A stretch of 64,000 nucleotides of DNA from Paramagnetospirillum marisnigri (GCF_001650715.1 NZ_LWQT01000077.1:124001-188000); one strand, 5' to 3'; shown: positions 38,649 to 47,756, numbered from the stretch's first letter. The notes: a model not told the origin generated them from the sequence alone. Made by a program: numbers and translations.

Positions 38649-39386
38649 ATGCACTCAGATCAGGGCACCGCATCGGCCGAGGAAGTGGCCCGCTTCACCG
38701 CCATGGCCGAGGCCTGGTGGGACCCGGAAGGCAAGTTCAAGCCGCTGCACCGCTTCAATCCCGTGCGCCTCGACTTCATGCGCCGCCACCTATGCGCCCA
38801 TTTCGGCCGCGATCCCCGGGAGATGGCGCCCTTCCAGGGCCTGCGGCTGCTGGATGTTGGCTGCGGCGGCGGCTTGCTGTCGGAACCGCTGTCGCGCATG
38901 GGCTTCGCCGTCACCGGTATCGATGCCGGGGCCAAGAACATCGCCGTGGCCCGCCTGCATGCCGAGCAGACTGGCGCGGATGTGGATTACCGCGTCGCCA
39001 CCCCGGAACAGATGCCGGAGTCCGACCGTTTCGATGTGGTACTGAGCATGGAAGTGGTGGAACACGTCCCCGATGTGGGCGAGTTCCTGCATCAGGCCGC
39101 CGCGCGGCTGAAGCCGGGCGGCGTCTTCCTGGGCGCCACCCTGAACCGCACGCTGAAGGCCTATGCCCTGGCGGTGGTGGGGGCCGAATATGTCCTGGGC
39201 TGGCTGCCCAAGGGCACCCATGACTGGAAGAAGTTCCTGCGCCCGTCCGAATTCGCCGCCCTGCTGCGCGACGAAGGCATCGAGGTCCGCCAGATGGCGG
39301 GCATGGCCTATTCGCCGCTGACCGACAGCTGGCGAGAAACCCCGAGCCTGGACGTCAACTACATGCTTCTGGGGATCAAGGGGTAG
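38649..39386 (+). CDS. ubiG: Ubiquinone biosynthesis O-methyltransferase
   Basis: 245 residues. The UbiG block AMAEAWWDPEGKFKPLHRFNP is at the N terminus (first 20 shown as A-to-N), followed by the SAM site LLDVGCGGGLLSEPLSRMG and the VLSMEVVEHVPD loop. It performs both O-methylations in ubiquinone synthesis. The start at 38649 has GAGGG 5 nt upstream. It is convergent with the next gene, with a 6-bp gap. Confidence 0.94.
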   Translation: MHSDQGTASAEEVARFTAMAEAWWDPEGKFKPLHRFNPVRLDFMRRHLCAHFGRDPREMAPFQGLRLLDVGCGGGLLSEPLSRMGFAVTGIDAGAKNIAVARLHAEQTGADVDYRVATPEQMPESDRFDVVLSMEVVEHVPDVGEFLHQAAARLKPGGVFLGATLNRTLKAYALAVVGAEYVLGWLPKGTHDWKKFLRPSEFAALLRDEGIEVRQMAGMAYSPLTDSWRETPSLDVNYMLLGIKG

Positions 39387-39392
39387 GATGGG

Positions 39393-40775
39393 TCACAGCC
39401 GAACCGGATGCAGGTAGATCTGTTCGGTATGGCTGGCGAAGCCCCTCTTGTAGAGGGCGATATTCTGCAGCTTGGAATTGAAGCTGTCGGCCGTGTGAAG
39501 ATGACCCAGGTCGAAACGGCTCTGTCCCTCGGCCTGGGCATCCATGATCGCCTGATGCAGCACCACATGCCCCAGGGGCTTGTTGCCGACGATCTTCTTG
39601 CTGCTTGACCAGTAATAGGTGGTGCGGCCGTGTCGCGATGCCAGCAACGCCACCACCGGATCCTCGCCCAGCCAGCCGATATACAGGGTGAACAGCCCCT
39701 TTTCCATGAAATGCACCAGCTCCGACACCAATGTGCCGGGGGTGCGGAAGCAGGCCAGATAGACTTGGCTGTACAGCTCGATCATGCGCGGGTCAGGCAC
39801 CTTGGTAGATTCCACCCGCATATTGCGCCTGCCCCAACGCAGGCTTTGGCGATGGGCATCGCGATAGCCCCGCTCGATCTCATCGGGCGACAACGACAGA
39901 TCGATCCAGGCGGCGGTGATGGGAATGGGGTGGGCATTGCTGTCGTTGATCCAGATGGCCAGGGGCGGCGCCAAAGCGACATTTTCCCGCCGCTCGAACA
40001 GCGCCGCCGGACAGCCCGCCCATTCCGTCGCCAGCCGCAATTGGCGAACCGCCAGGTATTCCGCCACCTCCATTCGCGGATGGCTGTCCACCAGCCGGGT
40101 CAGGATGATGCCGGCTTCGCGACACCCCAGGTGGCGGCCGCCATAGGCATCGGCCTCCACCTGCAACAGGACCGTTCCGTCACCGTCCCGGATGAAGAAC
40201 GAACAATCGTCCACCGCCAACGATCCATCCAGGGGCGGTGGCCGCAGGAAATTGGCCTTGGCGAGATAGGGGTCCCGGAATGGGTCGTGCAACAAGGAGT
40301 AGTCGCCCAACTGGCCGATGGTTTCCAGGAAGGCCTCGGGGTTGTTGATGGCGGCCTCGGCGTAAAGCTCGTCCTCTTCCAATTCGGGCATGATGGCCGA
40401 GGCGTTGGGAATGCCGCGCAGGCGGTTTGCCACCCGCTCGTCAATCTGGGCCGACCAGTCGAGGCGCAGGCGCCGTTCCAGTGCCGCCAGGGTGGTATAG
40501 ACCGCCGCCCGCTCGCCCGGGTCGTCGCCCAGCACCGACAGGCGGCGATAGGCGGCGACGGCCGAGGCGTTCAATCCCTGAGCCGCCAAGGTTTCAGCCA
40601 GCACGGTCCACGGCGCGACTTCCTTGCTCTGTTCGGCCAGGCTCTGCAGCGCGCGGACAAGGTCGGGCGGGATGTATCCCCCCGTCATCCCTTGGGGGCT
40701 GGGGTTGTCTCGCTCGATTATGTCGAGAATGGCCGCGTCAGTCTCGCTGACCGGCTTGGGCCGCTCGCGCAGCAT
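39393..40775 (-). CDS. Large protein with C-terminal FemAB/GNAT-like acyltransferase domain
   Basis: 460 residues. The last 150 resemble BioF2/FemAB-type GNAT proteins (LVSELVHFMEKGLFTLYIGW, YYWSSSKKIVGNKPLGHVV, FDLGHLHTADSFNSKLQ, YKRGF). The first 300 have no family I recognise; the start looks helical and repeat-like (SLAEQSKEVAPWTVLAETLA, AVAAYRRLSVLGDD). I use the ATG at 40775, which has GGGAG 7 nt upstream; an in-frame Met at 40844 has none. It follows a FlaF-like gene on the same strand. An N-acyltransferase acting on a sugar or peptide is likely; a link to flagellin modification is only a guess from context. Confidence 0.6.
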   Translation of the reverse strand: MLRERPKPVSETDAAILDIIERDNPSPQGMTGGYIPPDLVRALQSLAEQSKEVAPWTVLAETLAAQGLNASAVAAYRRLSVLGDDPGERAAVYTTLAALERRLRLDWSAQIDERVANRLRGIPNASAIMPELEEDELYAEAAINNPEAFLETIGQLGDYSLLHDPFRDPYLAKANFLRPPPLDGSLAVDDCSFFIRDGDGTVLLQVEADAYGGRHLGCREAGIILTRLVDSHPRMEVAEYLAVRQLRLATEWAGCPAALFERRENVALAPPLAIWINDSNAHPIPITAAWIDLSLSPDEIERGYRDAHRQSLRWGRRNMRVESTKVPDPRMIELYSQVYLACFRTPGTLVSELVHFMEKGLFTLYIGWLGEDPVVALLASRHGRTTYYWSSSKKIVGNKPLGHVVLHQAIMDAQAEGQSRFDLGHLHTADSFNSKLQNIALYKRGFASHTEQIYLHPVRL

Positions 40776-40852
40776 CGGAGAACTCCCTCGCTGGCGCGGG
40801 TCATGGCGCCCTGGCCGCCGGGCAACGACCGGATGAATTCCCAAAGCCTGTT

Positions 40853-40883
40853 CCCCCTTCCGTCCCCAATGGACGGGAGGGGG
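40853..40883 (-). terminator. Long hairpin between the FlaF-like and FemAB-like genes
   Basis: Arms CCCCCTTCCGTCC (40853-40865) and GGACGGGAGGGGG (40871-40883), 13 bp with one mismatch, flanked by TT and AA. It lies just after the FlaF-like stop. There is no T-run on either side, so it may be a weak terminator or an mRNA end protector. Confidence 0.45.
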
Positions 40884-40892
40884 AAACGGGTC

Positions 40893-41237
40893 TCAGTTCT
40901 TGGCGCCTTCCAGCAGGCCTTCCGAGATCTGGAGATTGATATTGATGAAGGAATCGATGGTCTCGTTGCTGATGGTCTCGACCCCGGCCAGGGTCTTGTC
41001 GGCGACGAACTGGGCCAGACGGCGCAGATTGCGCTTCACGTCGTCGGACAAGGTGCACTCGTCATGGGAAATGATGGTGCACAGAGCGACCCAAGTATCC
41101 AGATTGGCCTTCAGCGCGGCGGCGAAAGGACCGATATTCTTTTCACGTTCGGCCCGGGCCTGATCCAGCTGAATGGCGGCCTGGGACAACTGAAAGGCCT
41201 GCTCCTCAGCCAGAGAGAGGGAAGTCTGCTGAGACAT
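40893..41237 (-). CDS. FlaF-like flagellar regulator candidate
   Basis: 114 residues, preceded by AGGAGGAACC before the ATG, an ideal ribosome site. The pattern LDQARAEREKNIG, ANLDTWVALCTIISH, LSDDVKRNLRRLAQFVADKT and a final FININLQISEGL resembles FlaF proteins, where a Trp-containing helix, a LRxxLxxLxxFV helix and an INxxIxEGL tail recur. FlaF controls flagellin translation with FlbT in alphaproteobacteria. No flagellin or flbT gene is here, so the call is tentative. The upstream 210 bp (41238-41447) hold its promoter and the atp terminator. Confidence 0.5.
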   Translation of the reverse strand: MSQQTSLSLAEEQAFQLSQAAIQLDQARAEREKNIGPFAAALKANLDTWVALCTIISHDECTLSDDVKRNLRRLAQFVADKTLAGVETISNETIDSFININLQISEGLLEGAKN

Positions 41238-41356
41238 GGTTCCTCCTGATAATTCTTCGCCGGAATTGATAGGTCGAAATGCGCGTAGGACAATTCCGCG
41301 TCTCAGGCGGATAATCCTTCAATTCAGCCTACTGCCGATCTGATATACATTCAACC

Positions 41357-41376
41357 TCCCCCATGAGTCTGGGGGA
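41357..41376 (-). other. Inverted repeat upstream of the FlaF-like gene
   Basis: Arms TCCCCCA (41357-41363) and TGGGGGA (41370-41376) with a 6-nt loop, 20 bp beyond the atp terminator. It could be a second terminator arm or an operator for the FlaF-like gene, whose start lies 120 bp away. Confidence 0.4.
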
Positions 41377-41396
41377 AATCCTGTCGCAAGAATGAC

Positions 41397-41429
41397 AAAA
41401 CCCCCGCCGACCGGGGTCGACGGGGGTTT
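41397..41429 (-). terminator. Rho-independent terminator of the atp (F0) operon
   Basis: On the minus strand AAACCCCCGTCGA pairs with TCGGCGGGGGTTT (13 bp, one G-U pair) around a 6-nt loop and runs into TTTT. It lies about 20 bp after the atpF stop. Confidence 0.85.
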
Positions 41430-41447
41430 GCCGGAACGTCACGTGGA

Positions 41448-41981
41448 TCAGTGCAGCTTGCCTGACAGGCCGGTGATGGCCTTGTCCACCAGAGCGGTGG
41501 TCTGGGCGGGCGACAGGCTTTCGCCGATCACCTTCTGGGCCGCGCCGATGGCGACATCGACGGCGAGGTTCTGCACTTCGCGGGTCGCCTGGGCTTCGGC
41601 CTGGGCAATCCGGTCCATGGCCATCTGTTCCCGACGCTTGATGGCGGCGTCGAGATCCTTGGCCGCCTGCTGGGCCAGGCGCTCGGCCTCGGCCTTGGCG
41701 TGGGCGATGATCTCCTCGGCTTCCTTCATGGCGTCACGCTGCTTGCGCTGATAGGTGGCCAGCATTTCCTGGGCCTCCTCGCGCAGCTTGTGGGCCTCGT
41801 CGAGGCGGGACTTGATCTTGGCGGCACGGGCGTCGAGACCGGCGGCGATGGCGCGCGAGACCGGCTTCCAGGCCAGGGCGACCACCAGCAGGAAGGCCAC
41901 GTCCACCCAGAAATGGGCTTCCATGTAGAACGGACCATGCGCGGCGGCGGCACCGGCGGCATAAGCGGTCGAAATGATCAT
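41448..41981 (-). CDS. atpF: ATP synthase F0 subunit b
   Basis: 177 residues: a short N-terminal stretch, one membrane helix ([18 protein letters not shown]), then a long charged coiled coil ([18 protein letters not shown]-like, [16 protein letters not shown]). Subunit b forms the peripheral stalk with b'. Its ATG overlaps the b' stop (ATGA). It is the last F0 gene, followed by the operon terminator. F1 genes are not in the window, as is normal for alphaproteobacteria with split atp loci. Confidence 0.94.
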   Translation of the reverse strand: MIISTAYAAGAAAAHGPFYMEAHFWVDVAFLLVVALAWKPVSRAIAAGLDARAAKIKSRLDEAHKLREEAQEMLATYQRKQRDAMKEAEEIIAHAKAEAERLAQQAAKDLDAAIKRREQMAMDRIAQAEAQATREVQNLAVDVAIGAAQKVIGESLSPAQTTALVDKAITGLSGKLH

Positions 41982-42472
41982 TTGCCGTGCTCCTTGAGGG
42001 CGGAGGCGACGGCGGCTTCCAGCTTGGCCGCATCGGCGGAGGCGCCGACCAGGCGGTCGAAGACGGAACCGGCCACCTCGATGGCCACGTCACGGACATT
42101 GGCCAGCGCCTTGTCCTTGGCTTCCGCGATGCGGGCTTCGCCGGACTTGATCTGCTCGGCCAGCTTGGCGGACAGCGCCTTGTTGCGCTCCTCCGCCTGG
42201 GCGGCGAGGCGATCAGACGCTTCCTTGATGACGGAATGGGCATGGGCGCGGGATTCGGCCAGGGCCTTCTCGTATGCCGCCACGGCAGCCTCGGCCTCGG
42301 CCTTCAATTGGGCGGCCTTGTCGAGATTGTCGTCGATCTTGCGCTGGCGCTCGTCCAGGACGGCACCAATCTTGGGCAGCGCCACCGTCGTCATCACGAA
42401 ATACAAGGTGACGAAGGTCAGCAACAGCCAGAACAGCTGCGGCGTGAAAAAGGTGGGATCGAATTGAGGCAT
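41978..42472 (-). CDS. atpG: ATP synthase F0 subunit b'
   Basis: 164 residues. The start [20 protein letters not shown] with its single membrane helix and [20 protein letters not shown] is typical of b' in alphaproteobacteria and photosynthetic bacteria, where b and b' form a heterodimeric stalk. AGGAG is 9 nt before the ATG. It overlaps atpF by 4 bp. Confidence 0.93.
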   Translation of the reverse strand: MPQFDPTFFTPQLFWLLLTFVTLYFVMTTVALPKIGAVLDERQRKIDDNLDKAAQLKAEAEAAVAAYEKALAESRAHAHSVIKEASDRLAAQAEERNKALSAKLAEQIKSGEARIAEAKDKALANVRDVAIEVAGSVFDRLVGASADAAKLEAAVASALKEHGK

Positions 42473-42526
42473 CCCAGGACTCCTGGACGGGTAGGAACTC
42501 GGACCCGAAAAATCAGTCGGTCGGGC

Positions 42527-42572
42527 CGGTGACCCGCGACCTGGCCCTGATTAAGGCCAGATCGCGGCACCG
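42527..42572 (-). other. Strong intergenic hairpin after atpE
   Basis: The 129-bp gap between atpE and atpG (b') contains a long imperfect stem: CGGTG, CGCGA and CTGGCC pair with GGCCAG, TCGCG and CACCG around an 8-nt loop. No T-run follows, so read-through is expected. Such a structure may protect the atpE message and raise subunit c output, which is needed in many copies per enzyme. Confidence 0.6.
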
Positions 42573-42601
42573 ACCGCTTCCGAAGGAGACTCTCTTCGTG
42601 A

Positions 42602-42826
42602 TTAGGCGAAGAGGATCATCAGGGCGACGACCAGGGCGAACAGCGCGATCGCCTCGGTCACCGCGAAGCCGATCCAGCCGTACAGCTCGACATTGGCCTT
42701 GGCGGAGGGGTTGCGGCCAACGGTGGCGATCAGGTTCGCCCAGATGTTGCCCACGCCGATACCCGAACCGATCATGCCGATGGCAGCCAGACCGGCACCG
42801 ATCAACTTAGCAGCGCTCGCTTCCAT
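42602..42826 (-). CDS. atpE: ATP synthase F0 subunit c
   Basis: 74 residues forming two membrane helices joined by the polar loop RNPSAK. The proton-carrying carboxylate is the Glu in GFAVTEAIALFALVVAL. Glycine-rich helix 1 (GSGIGVGN) packs the c-ring. AAGGAG lies 8 nt upstream, the strongest site in the operon. Confidence 0.96.
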   Translation of the reverse strand: MEASAAKLIGAGLAAIGMIGSGIGVGNIWANLIATVGRNPSAKANVELYGWIGFAVTEAIALFALVVALMILFA

Positions 42827-42874
42827 TTACTCAACTCCTTCAGGACAAAACGGGAAGTAACGAAGAACTCAAAC

Positions 42875-43618
42875 TCAGTGCATGTGGATCGCATCGTGCA
42901 GATAGATGCACGACAGGATCGTGAACACATAGGCCTGCAACAGGGCGATACCGAATTCCAGCACCGTGATGGCGCCCAGGAAAGCGAAGGGTACGATGCC
43001 CGGAACGATGTAGAACGCGCCCAGCGACACCACGAAGCCGCCCATCACCTTCAAGATGATGTGACCCACCGTCATGTTGGCGAACAGACGGACGGCGAGG
43101 CTGAAGGGACGCGAGAAGTAGGAGATCAGCTCGATGGGGATCAGGATGACCGCGGTCGCGATGGGCGCGCCATGCGGGAAGAACATCCGGAGGTAATGGG
43201 TGCCGTGGCGGGCGAAGCCGATGACGGTCACGCCCACGAACACCACCAGCGCCATGGCGAAGGTCACGATGACGTGGCTGGTATAGGTGAAGCCGATCAC
43301 CGGGATGGGCAGCATGCCCAGCAGGTTGCCGAACAGCACGAACATGAACAGGGAGAAGATGAAGGGGAAGTATTTACGCCCCTCGGCTCCCACGTTGTCG
43401 CGCAGCATTCCCGCGATGAATTCGTAGAAGATTTCCGCCATGGACTGCCACCGGCCCGGCACCAGGGCGCGCGACCGCACCGACAGGGTCAGGAACAAGG
43501 TGATCAGACAGACGGAGAGCACCATCATGGCCGAGGAGTTGGTGAACGAAATGTCCAGCCCCCCCACCTTGAGCGGAACAAACGGCTGGATCTTGAATTG
43601 CTCGATCGGATTAGCCAC
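42875..43618 (-). CDS. atpB: ATP synthase F0 subunit a
   Basis: 247 residues, GTG start with GAGG 8 nt upstream. It has several membrane helices, with the essential Arg in SLAVRLFANMTVGHIIL and the C-terminal ALLQAYVFTILSCIYLHDAI. It forms the proton half-channels against the c-ring. It follows atpI by 12 bp and precedes atpE. Confidence 0.95.
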   Translation of the reverse strand: MANPIEQFKIQPFVPLKVGGLDISFTNSSAMMVLSVCLITLFLTLSVRSRALVPGRWQSMAEIFYEFIAGMLRDNVGAEGRKYFPFIFSLFMFVLFGNLLGMLPIPVIGFTYTSHVIVTFAMALVVFVGVTVIGFARHGTHYLRMFFPHGAPIATAVILIPIELISYFSRPFSLAVRLFANMTVGHIILKVMGGFVVSLGAFYIVPGIVPFAFLGAITVLEFGIALLQAYVFTILSCIYLHDAIHMH

Positions 43619-43630
43619 TGCGCGCCTCTT

Positions 43631-43984
43631 TCAATGGTCCCTTGCCTGCTCCGCTCTTCGGCTCGCCTGCCCCAGACCGACCGTGTCATCCATGCCCCGC
43701 ATCAAGCGATAGACATTCATGACACCAGCCGCTCCACCCAGGAGCAAGAACACCACCATCAGCCAGGGGGCGGTCTTCAGCCAGGCATCCAAGGCCCAAC
43801 CAATTCCCACGCCCACCATAACACCAGCCACCAGTTCGGCCCCGATGCGGAAGCCCAGACCCATCCCGGTCGGCCGTCCCCGGCTTTCCGGTCCGCGTCC
43901 GGAGTCCTCTTCCTCCCTTGCGCGCGCGGCGCGCAAACGAGCATCGAGATCGTCCAGCGACGGGGGCGTCTCGGGCTCAGCCAT
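43631..43984 (-). CDS. atpI: ATP synthase accessory protein AtpI
   Basis: 117 residues. The N-terminal 40 are charged (LDARLRAAREREEED-like); then come GMGLGFRIGAELVAGVMVG and a second helix ending LLGGAAGVMNVYR, the AtpI/AtpZ pattern. It helps assemble the c-ring or load Mg2+. I start at the ATG at 43984, with GAGGA 11 nt upstream; an in-frame ATG at 44068 would add 28 unconserved residues. The 206 bp upstream (43985-44190) presumably hold the atp promoter; no other gene is seen there. Confidence 0.82.
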   Translation of the reverse strand: MAEPETPPSLDDLDARLRAARAREEEDSGRGPESRGRPTGMGLGFRIGAELVAGVMVGVGIGWALDAWLKTAPWLMVVFLLLGGAAGVMNVYRLMRGMDDTVGLGQASRRAEQARDH

Positions 43985-44190
43985 AAGCGTGCATCCTCGA
44001 AATTCCCCCTTCTGGCCCTGAGGTGCCAAAAGCGCGGGCACCATAAGGTCTGCACCCACCCGTGTCAAGGTGGGAATCCCGCCGGACCAGCCCGCTGTTT
44101 TGCAGGGTTTCCCGTGACTTTGCGCCGCCCTCCCCCGGAGACATGCTGCGGCGCACCAGAAAAACCGTCCTCCCCGAAGGGGTGGCAGCC

Positions 44191-47100
44191 TCAGACAAGC
44201 GGGGCTTTATCCCGGATGGCCTCGGCCTGGGCGAGGTCGACCGAGACCAGTTGCGATACGCCGCGTTCTGCCATGGTGACGCCGTAGAGGCGATCCATGC
44301 GGGCCATGGACATGCGGTGATGGGTGACGATGAGGAAGCGGGTCTTGGTGGTCCGGGCGATGCCTTCCACCAGCGAGCAGAAGCGGTCGACATTGGCGTC
44401 GTCCAGCGGCGCGTCGACCTCGTCCAGCACGCAGATGGGGGCGGGATTGGTCATGAACACCGCGAACAGCAGGGCCAGGGCGGTCAGGGCCTGTTCGCCG
44501 CCCGACAGCAGCGACAATTGCTGCAGCCGCTTGCCCGGCGGGCTGGCCATGATTTCCAGGCCTGCCTGCAGCGGATCGGCGGATTCGGTCAGCGCCAGAT
44601 GGGCGCGGCCGCCGCCGAACAGCTTGACGAACAGGTCGCGGAAATGCTGGTCAACCGCCTGGAAGCTGGCCAGCAGTCGCTCGCGGCCCTCGCGGTTCAG
44701 TTCTCCGATGGCGTGGCGCAGCTTGGCGATGGCGCCCAACAGGTCATTCTTTTCCGCCACCATGCCGGTGATGCGGGCATCGAGTTCTTCCACTTCCTGC
44801 TCGGCGCGCAGATTGACCGGCCCCATATTGTCGCGCTCGCGCATCAGGCGGTCGAGCTTGCGCTGCATCTCCTCGGGGTCGGGGCGTTCGGTCTCCACCA
44901 GCCCAGCCACATCGCGCAACTGCTCCGGCGTCATCTCCAGGCGCTCGCCGATACGGGCGGCGACGGTGCGGCAGGCCTGGTCGGCAGCAGAGACGGCGGC
45001 CTCGCGGCGGATGCGCTCCTCGCGGGCACTGGCCAGCAAGCCCTCGGCGGCGCGCATGGTCCGGTCGGCCTCGGCCTGCCCCTGCTCGGCCGCCACCAAT
45101 GCGTCGCCCGCCGCCTTGCGGGCGGCCTCGGCTTCCTCCAGCCGGTCCAGCAACTCGGCGCGGCGCCGGGCGATGGTGTCGGGCAGGCTCGACAGCCGTT
45201 CCACCTCGGCCATCAGGGTCTCGCGCCGCTCCTCCAACTCCTCCAGGTGGGAGCGGGCGGATTCGGTACGGTTGCGCCACGAGCGGATGTCATTGTCCAG
45301 GGCGTCGAGGCGGCGGCGACGTTCCTCGCCCTCGCGGATCAGCCGGTCGAGCCCGGAGCGGGCCTCCACCAGTTCCGAGCGCCGCTCGGCCAGGGTGGCG
45401 CGCAACAGGGCGACACGGTCGCGGCCATCGGTGGATTGGGGGAAGGCGGCCACGGCCTGGCGGGCCTCGTCCAATTCCGCCTCGGCCAGAATGAGCTCGG
45501 CACTCACCGCCGTCACCTGCGCCAGTGCCGCGTCCAGGCGGGATTCAAAGGCGGCGAAGCGTTGCGACAGCTTGGCGTGGGCGTCACGGGCCTTGGCGGT
45601 CTCGGCCTCGGCCTGGCGCACCGCCTCCTTGGCCCGGCGTTCGGCCTCCACCGCCGCCTCGGCGGCCAGGGTGGCGGCACCGGCGGCTTCCTCCGCCTCC
45701 TCCACCCCCAGATCGGCGTCTTCCAGCCTGGCGTCCAGCTCGCGCAGGCGGTTGCGCTGGGCGAGACGCAGCGCCATGGGGCTGGGCGCCCCGGCGCGGG
45801 CGGTATAGCCGTCCCAGCGCCACAGATCGCCGTCGCGGCTGACCAGTCTTTGCCCCACCGCCAGGGCGTGGCGCTGGGTGCCGCCCGAGGCGGCATCGGC
45901 CACCACCCCCACCTGGGACAGGCGCCGCGCCAGGGCGGCGGGCGCGGTGACGAAACGGGCCAGCGGCTCGACCCCGGCGGGCAGGGCGGGCGGGCTGTCC
46001 AGCGGCCCGAGATCGTCCCAGTGCAGCGGTGCCGCCGCATCGGCGGGCGCGCCGAGATCATCGCCGAGGGCGGCGGCCAGGGCCGGTTCGAAGCCGGTCA
46101 TGGCCGAGATGTCTTCCAGCACCGGGCGATGGTCGGAGCCCTTGCCCTGGGCCAGCACCTGCTTGAGGGCATCGGCCTCGGCCTGCAGCCGCGAGCGGGC
46201 CGCCACCTTGGCCTGGAAGGCGTCGCGGGCGGCGTCGCGGGCGGCCTGGGCCTGGACCCGGGCACGATCGGCGGATTCGGCGGCGTCCCGGGATTCGTCG
46301 AGGTATTCCAGCGCCCCTTCCAGGTCCATTTCCAGGGCGGTGAGATCGGCGCGGTCGATGCTGTCGCTTTCCACCGCCGCCTTCTGGGCCTCGGCCTGGG
46401 CCAGCCGTTCCCGCAGCCGCTGGCCGCGCCCCTCGGTCTCGGTCAGGCGACGCAGCGCGCTGGCGCGCTCGGCGTCGGCGGCGGCCACCTCCTCCATCAG
46501 GGCGGCGAGGTCGTGTTCCACCGCCACCACCGCCTCGGCCGCCCGGTCGACCACCGCTTCGGCCTCCAGCCGGGCCTCGGCCTCGCCCTCGGCAGCCTCA
46601 ACCAGCATGCGGCGCTCGTCCTCCAGCCGGGTGGCGGCCTGCTGGGCATCGGCGACGCGGGCGTGTTCGCGCTGAAGATCGGCCCCGGCCTGGGCGAGAC
46701 GCGCTTCCAGGTCGCGACGCAGTTCGGCGAGACGGCCTTCCTCGGCCTCCAACTGCTCACGCTCGGCGCTCACCTTCTGCAAGGCCGCCAGGGATTCGGC
46801 ATCGGCGCGGCGCAACTCGGGCAGGGCGGCAGCGGCCTCGGCCTGGGCGGTGGCGGCGACGGCGGCCAGTTCGGCGGCCTCCTCCACCTTCATCTCGGCC
46901 TCGCGGAAGGCGGAACGGGCGGCATCGACCACCGCCAAGGCCTCCAGCCAGCCGAGATAGAGCACCTGGGCCTCGATGCGGCGGATCTGGTCCGACAGGG
47001 TGCGGTAGCGGTTGGCCTGACGCGCCTGCTTTTGCAGCGATTTCAACTGCTCGTCCAGGGTGGCGAGCACGTCGTCGAGGCGCGACAGGTTGAGCTCGGC

Positions 47101-47658
47101 GTTCTTCAGCCGCAGCTCGGCCTCGTGGCGACGGGAATAGAGCCCCGAGATACCCGCCGCCTCTTCCAGCAACAGGCGGCGGTCGGCGGGCTTGGCGTTG
47201 ATCAGGGCGCCGACCCGGCCCTGGCTGACCAGACCGGAGGAGCGCGCCCCGGTGGCGGCGTCGGCGAACAGCAGTTGCACGTCGCGCGCCCGGGTTTCCA
47301 GCCCGTTGATGCGATAGAGCGAACCATTGCCCCGCTCGATGCGGCGCATGACCTCGATCTCGTCGCCGTCGAACTGGGGCGGCGCGGTGCGGGCGGTGTT
47401 GTCCAGCACCAGCCCGACCTCGGCGATATTGCGGGCGGGCCTGGACGAGGTGCCGCCGAAGATGACGTCGTCCATCTCGCCGCCGCGCATCTGGCGGGCC
47501 GAGGTCTCGCCCATCACCCAGCGCAGCGCCTCGATCAGGTTGGACTTGCCGCAGCCGTTGGGGCCGACGACCCCGGTCATGCCGGGTTCGATCAGAAGCT
47601 CCGCCGGGTCCACGAAGGACTTGAACCCCGACAGCCGCAGCTTGGCGAACTGGATCAA
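44191..47658 (-). CDS. smc: Chromosome segregation protein SMC
   Basis: 1,155 residues with a TTG start. The N-terminal head has the family start KLRLSGFKSFVDP and Walker A GVVGPNGCGKSNLIEAL. Long coiled coils flank a hinge at about 510-650. The C-terminal head has LLSGGEQALTALALLFAVF (ABC signature) and CVLDEVDAPLDDAN (Walker B). SMC dimers with ScpAB compact and align sister chromosomes. The gene follows dsbA in the order mutY-dciA-dsbA-smc usual in alphaproteobacteria. Confidence 0.96.
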   Translation of the reverse strand: MIQFAKLRLSGFKSFVDPAELLIEPGMTGVVGPNGCGKSNLIEALRWVMGETSARQMRGGEMDDVIFGGTSSRPARNIAEVGLVLDNTARTAPPQFDGDEIEVMRRIERGNGSLYRINGLETRARDVQLLFADAATGARSSGLVSQGRVGALINAKPADRRLLLEEAAGISGLYSRRHEAELRLKNAELNLSRLDDVLATLDEQLKSLQKQARQANRYRTLSDQIRRIEAQVLYLGWLEALAVVDAARSAFREAEMKVEEAAELAAVAATAQAEAAAALPELRRADAESLAALQKVSAEREQLEAEEGRLAELRRDLEARLAQAGADLQREHARVADAQQAATRLEDERRMLVEAAEGEAEARLEAEAVVDRAAEAVVAVEHDLAALMEEVAAADAERASALRRLTETEGRGQRLRERLAQAEAQKAAVESDSIDRADLTALEMDLEGALEYLDESRDAAESADRARVQAQAARDAARDAFQAKVAARSRLQAEADALKQVLAQGKGSDHRPVLEDISAMTGFEPALAAALGDDLGAPADAAAPLHWDDLGPLDSPPALPAGVEPLARFVTAPAALARRLSQVGVVADAASGGTQRHALAVGQRLVSRDGDLWRWDGYTARAGAPSPMALRLAQRNRLRELDARLEDADLGVEEAEEAAGAATLAAEAAVEAERRAKEAVRQAEAETAKARDAHAKLSQRFAAFESRLDAALAQVTAVSAELILAEAELDEARQAVAAFPQSTDGRDRVALLRATLAERRSELVEARSGLDRLIREGEERRRRLDALDNDIRSWRNRTESARSHLEELEERRETLMAEVERLSSLPDTIARRRAELLDRLEEAEAARKAAGDALVAAEQGQAEADRTMRAAEGLLASAREERIRREAAVSAADQACRTVAARIGERLEMTPEQLRDVAGLVETERPDPEEMQRKLDRLMRERDNMGPVNLRAEQEVEELDARITGMVAEKNDLLGAIAKLRHAIGELNREGRERLLASFQAVDQHFRDLFVKLFGGGRAHLALTESADPLQAGLEIMASPPGKRLQQLSLLSGGEQALTALALLFAVFMTNPAPICVLDEVDAPLDDANVDRFCSLVEGIARTTKTRFLIVTHHRMSMARMDRLYGVTMAERGVSQLVSVDLAQAEAIRDKAPLV

Positions 47659-47681
47659 GCCTGGTCTTCCATCCCATTATC

Positions 47682-47699
47682 GGCGCCCCACGGGGCGCC
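47682..47699. repeat. GC-rich perfect inverted repeat
   Basis: GGCGCCCC (47682-47689) and GGGGCGCC (47692-47699) with a 2-bp centre, between dsbA and smc. A sister with arms CGCGCCCC/GGGGCGCG lies at 47739-47756. Confidence 0.7.
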
Positions 47700-47703
47700 T
47701 GTT

Positions 47704-47756
47704 TGTCCCTCAGGCGCCGGGCGCTCGCGCTTGGCTTGCGCGCCCCACGGGGCGCG
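47704..47756 (+). repeat. TGTCCCTCAG repeat, intergenic copy
   Basis: About 53 bp starting TGTCCCTCAGGCGCCGGGC and ending in the hairpin CGCGCCCC/GGGGCGCG. The same order of blocks (TGTCCCTCAG, CGCCGGGC, CTCGC, GCTTGGCTT, CGCGCC, GGGGCGCG) occurs on the minus strand at 60966-60909, inside the ccmH coding sequence. Confidence 0.75.

Noticed and set aside
44101-44190. Rho-independent terminator after smc
   Set aside because: The only candidate (CCCC-TTC-GGGG, then TTTTT nine bases later on the minus strand) has too short a stem and a gap before the T-run.
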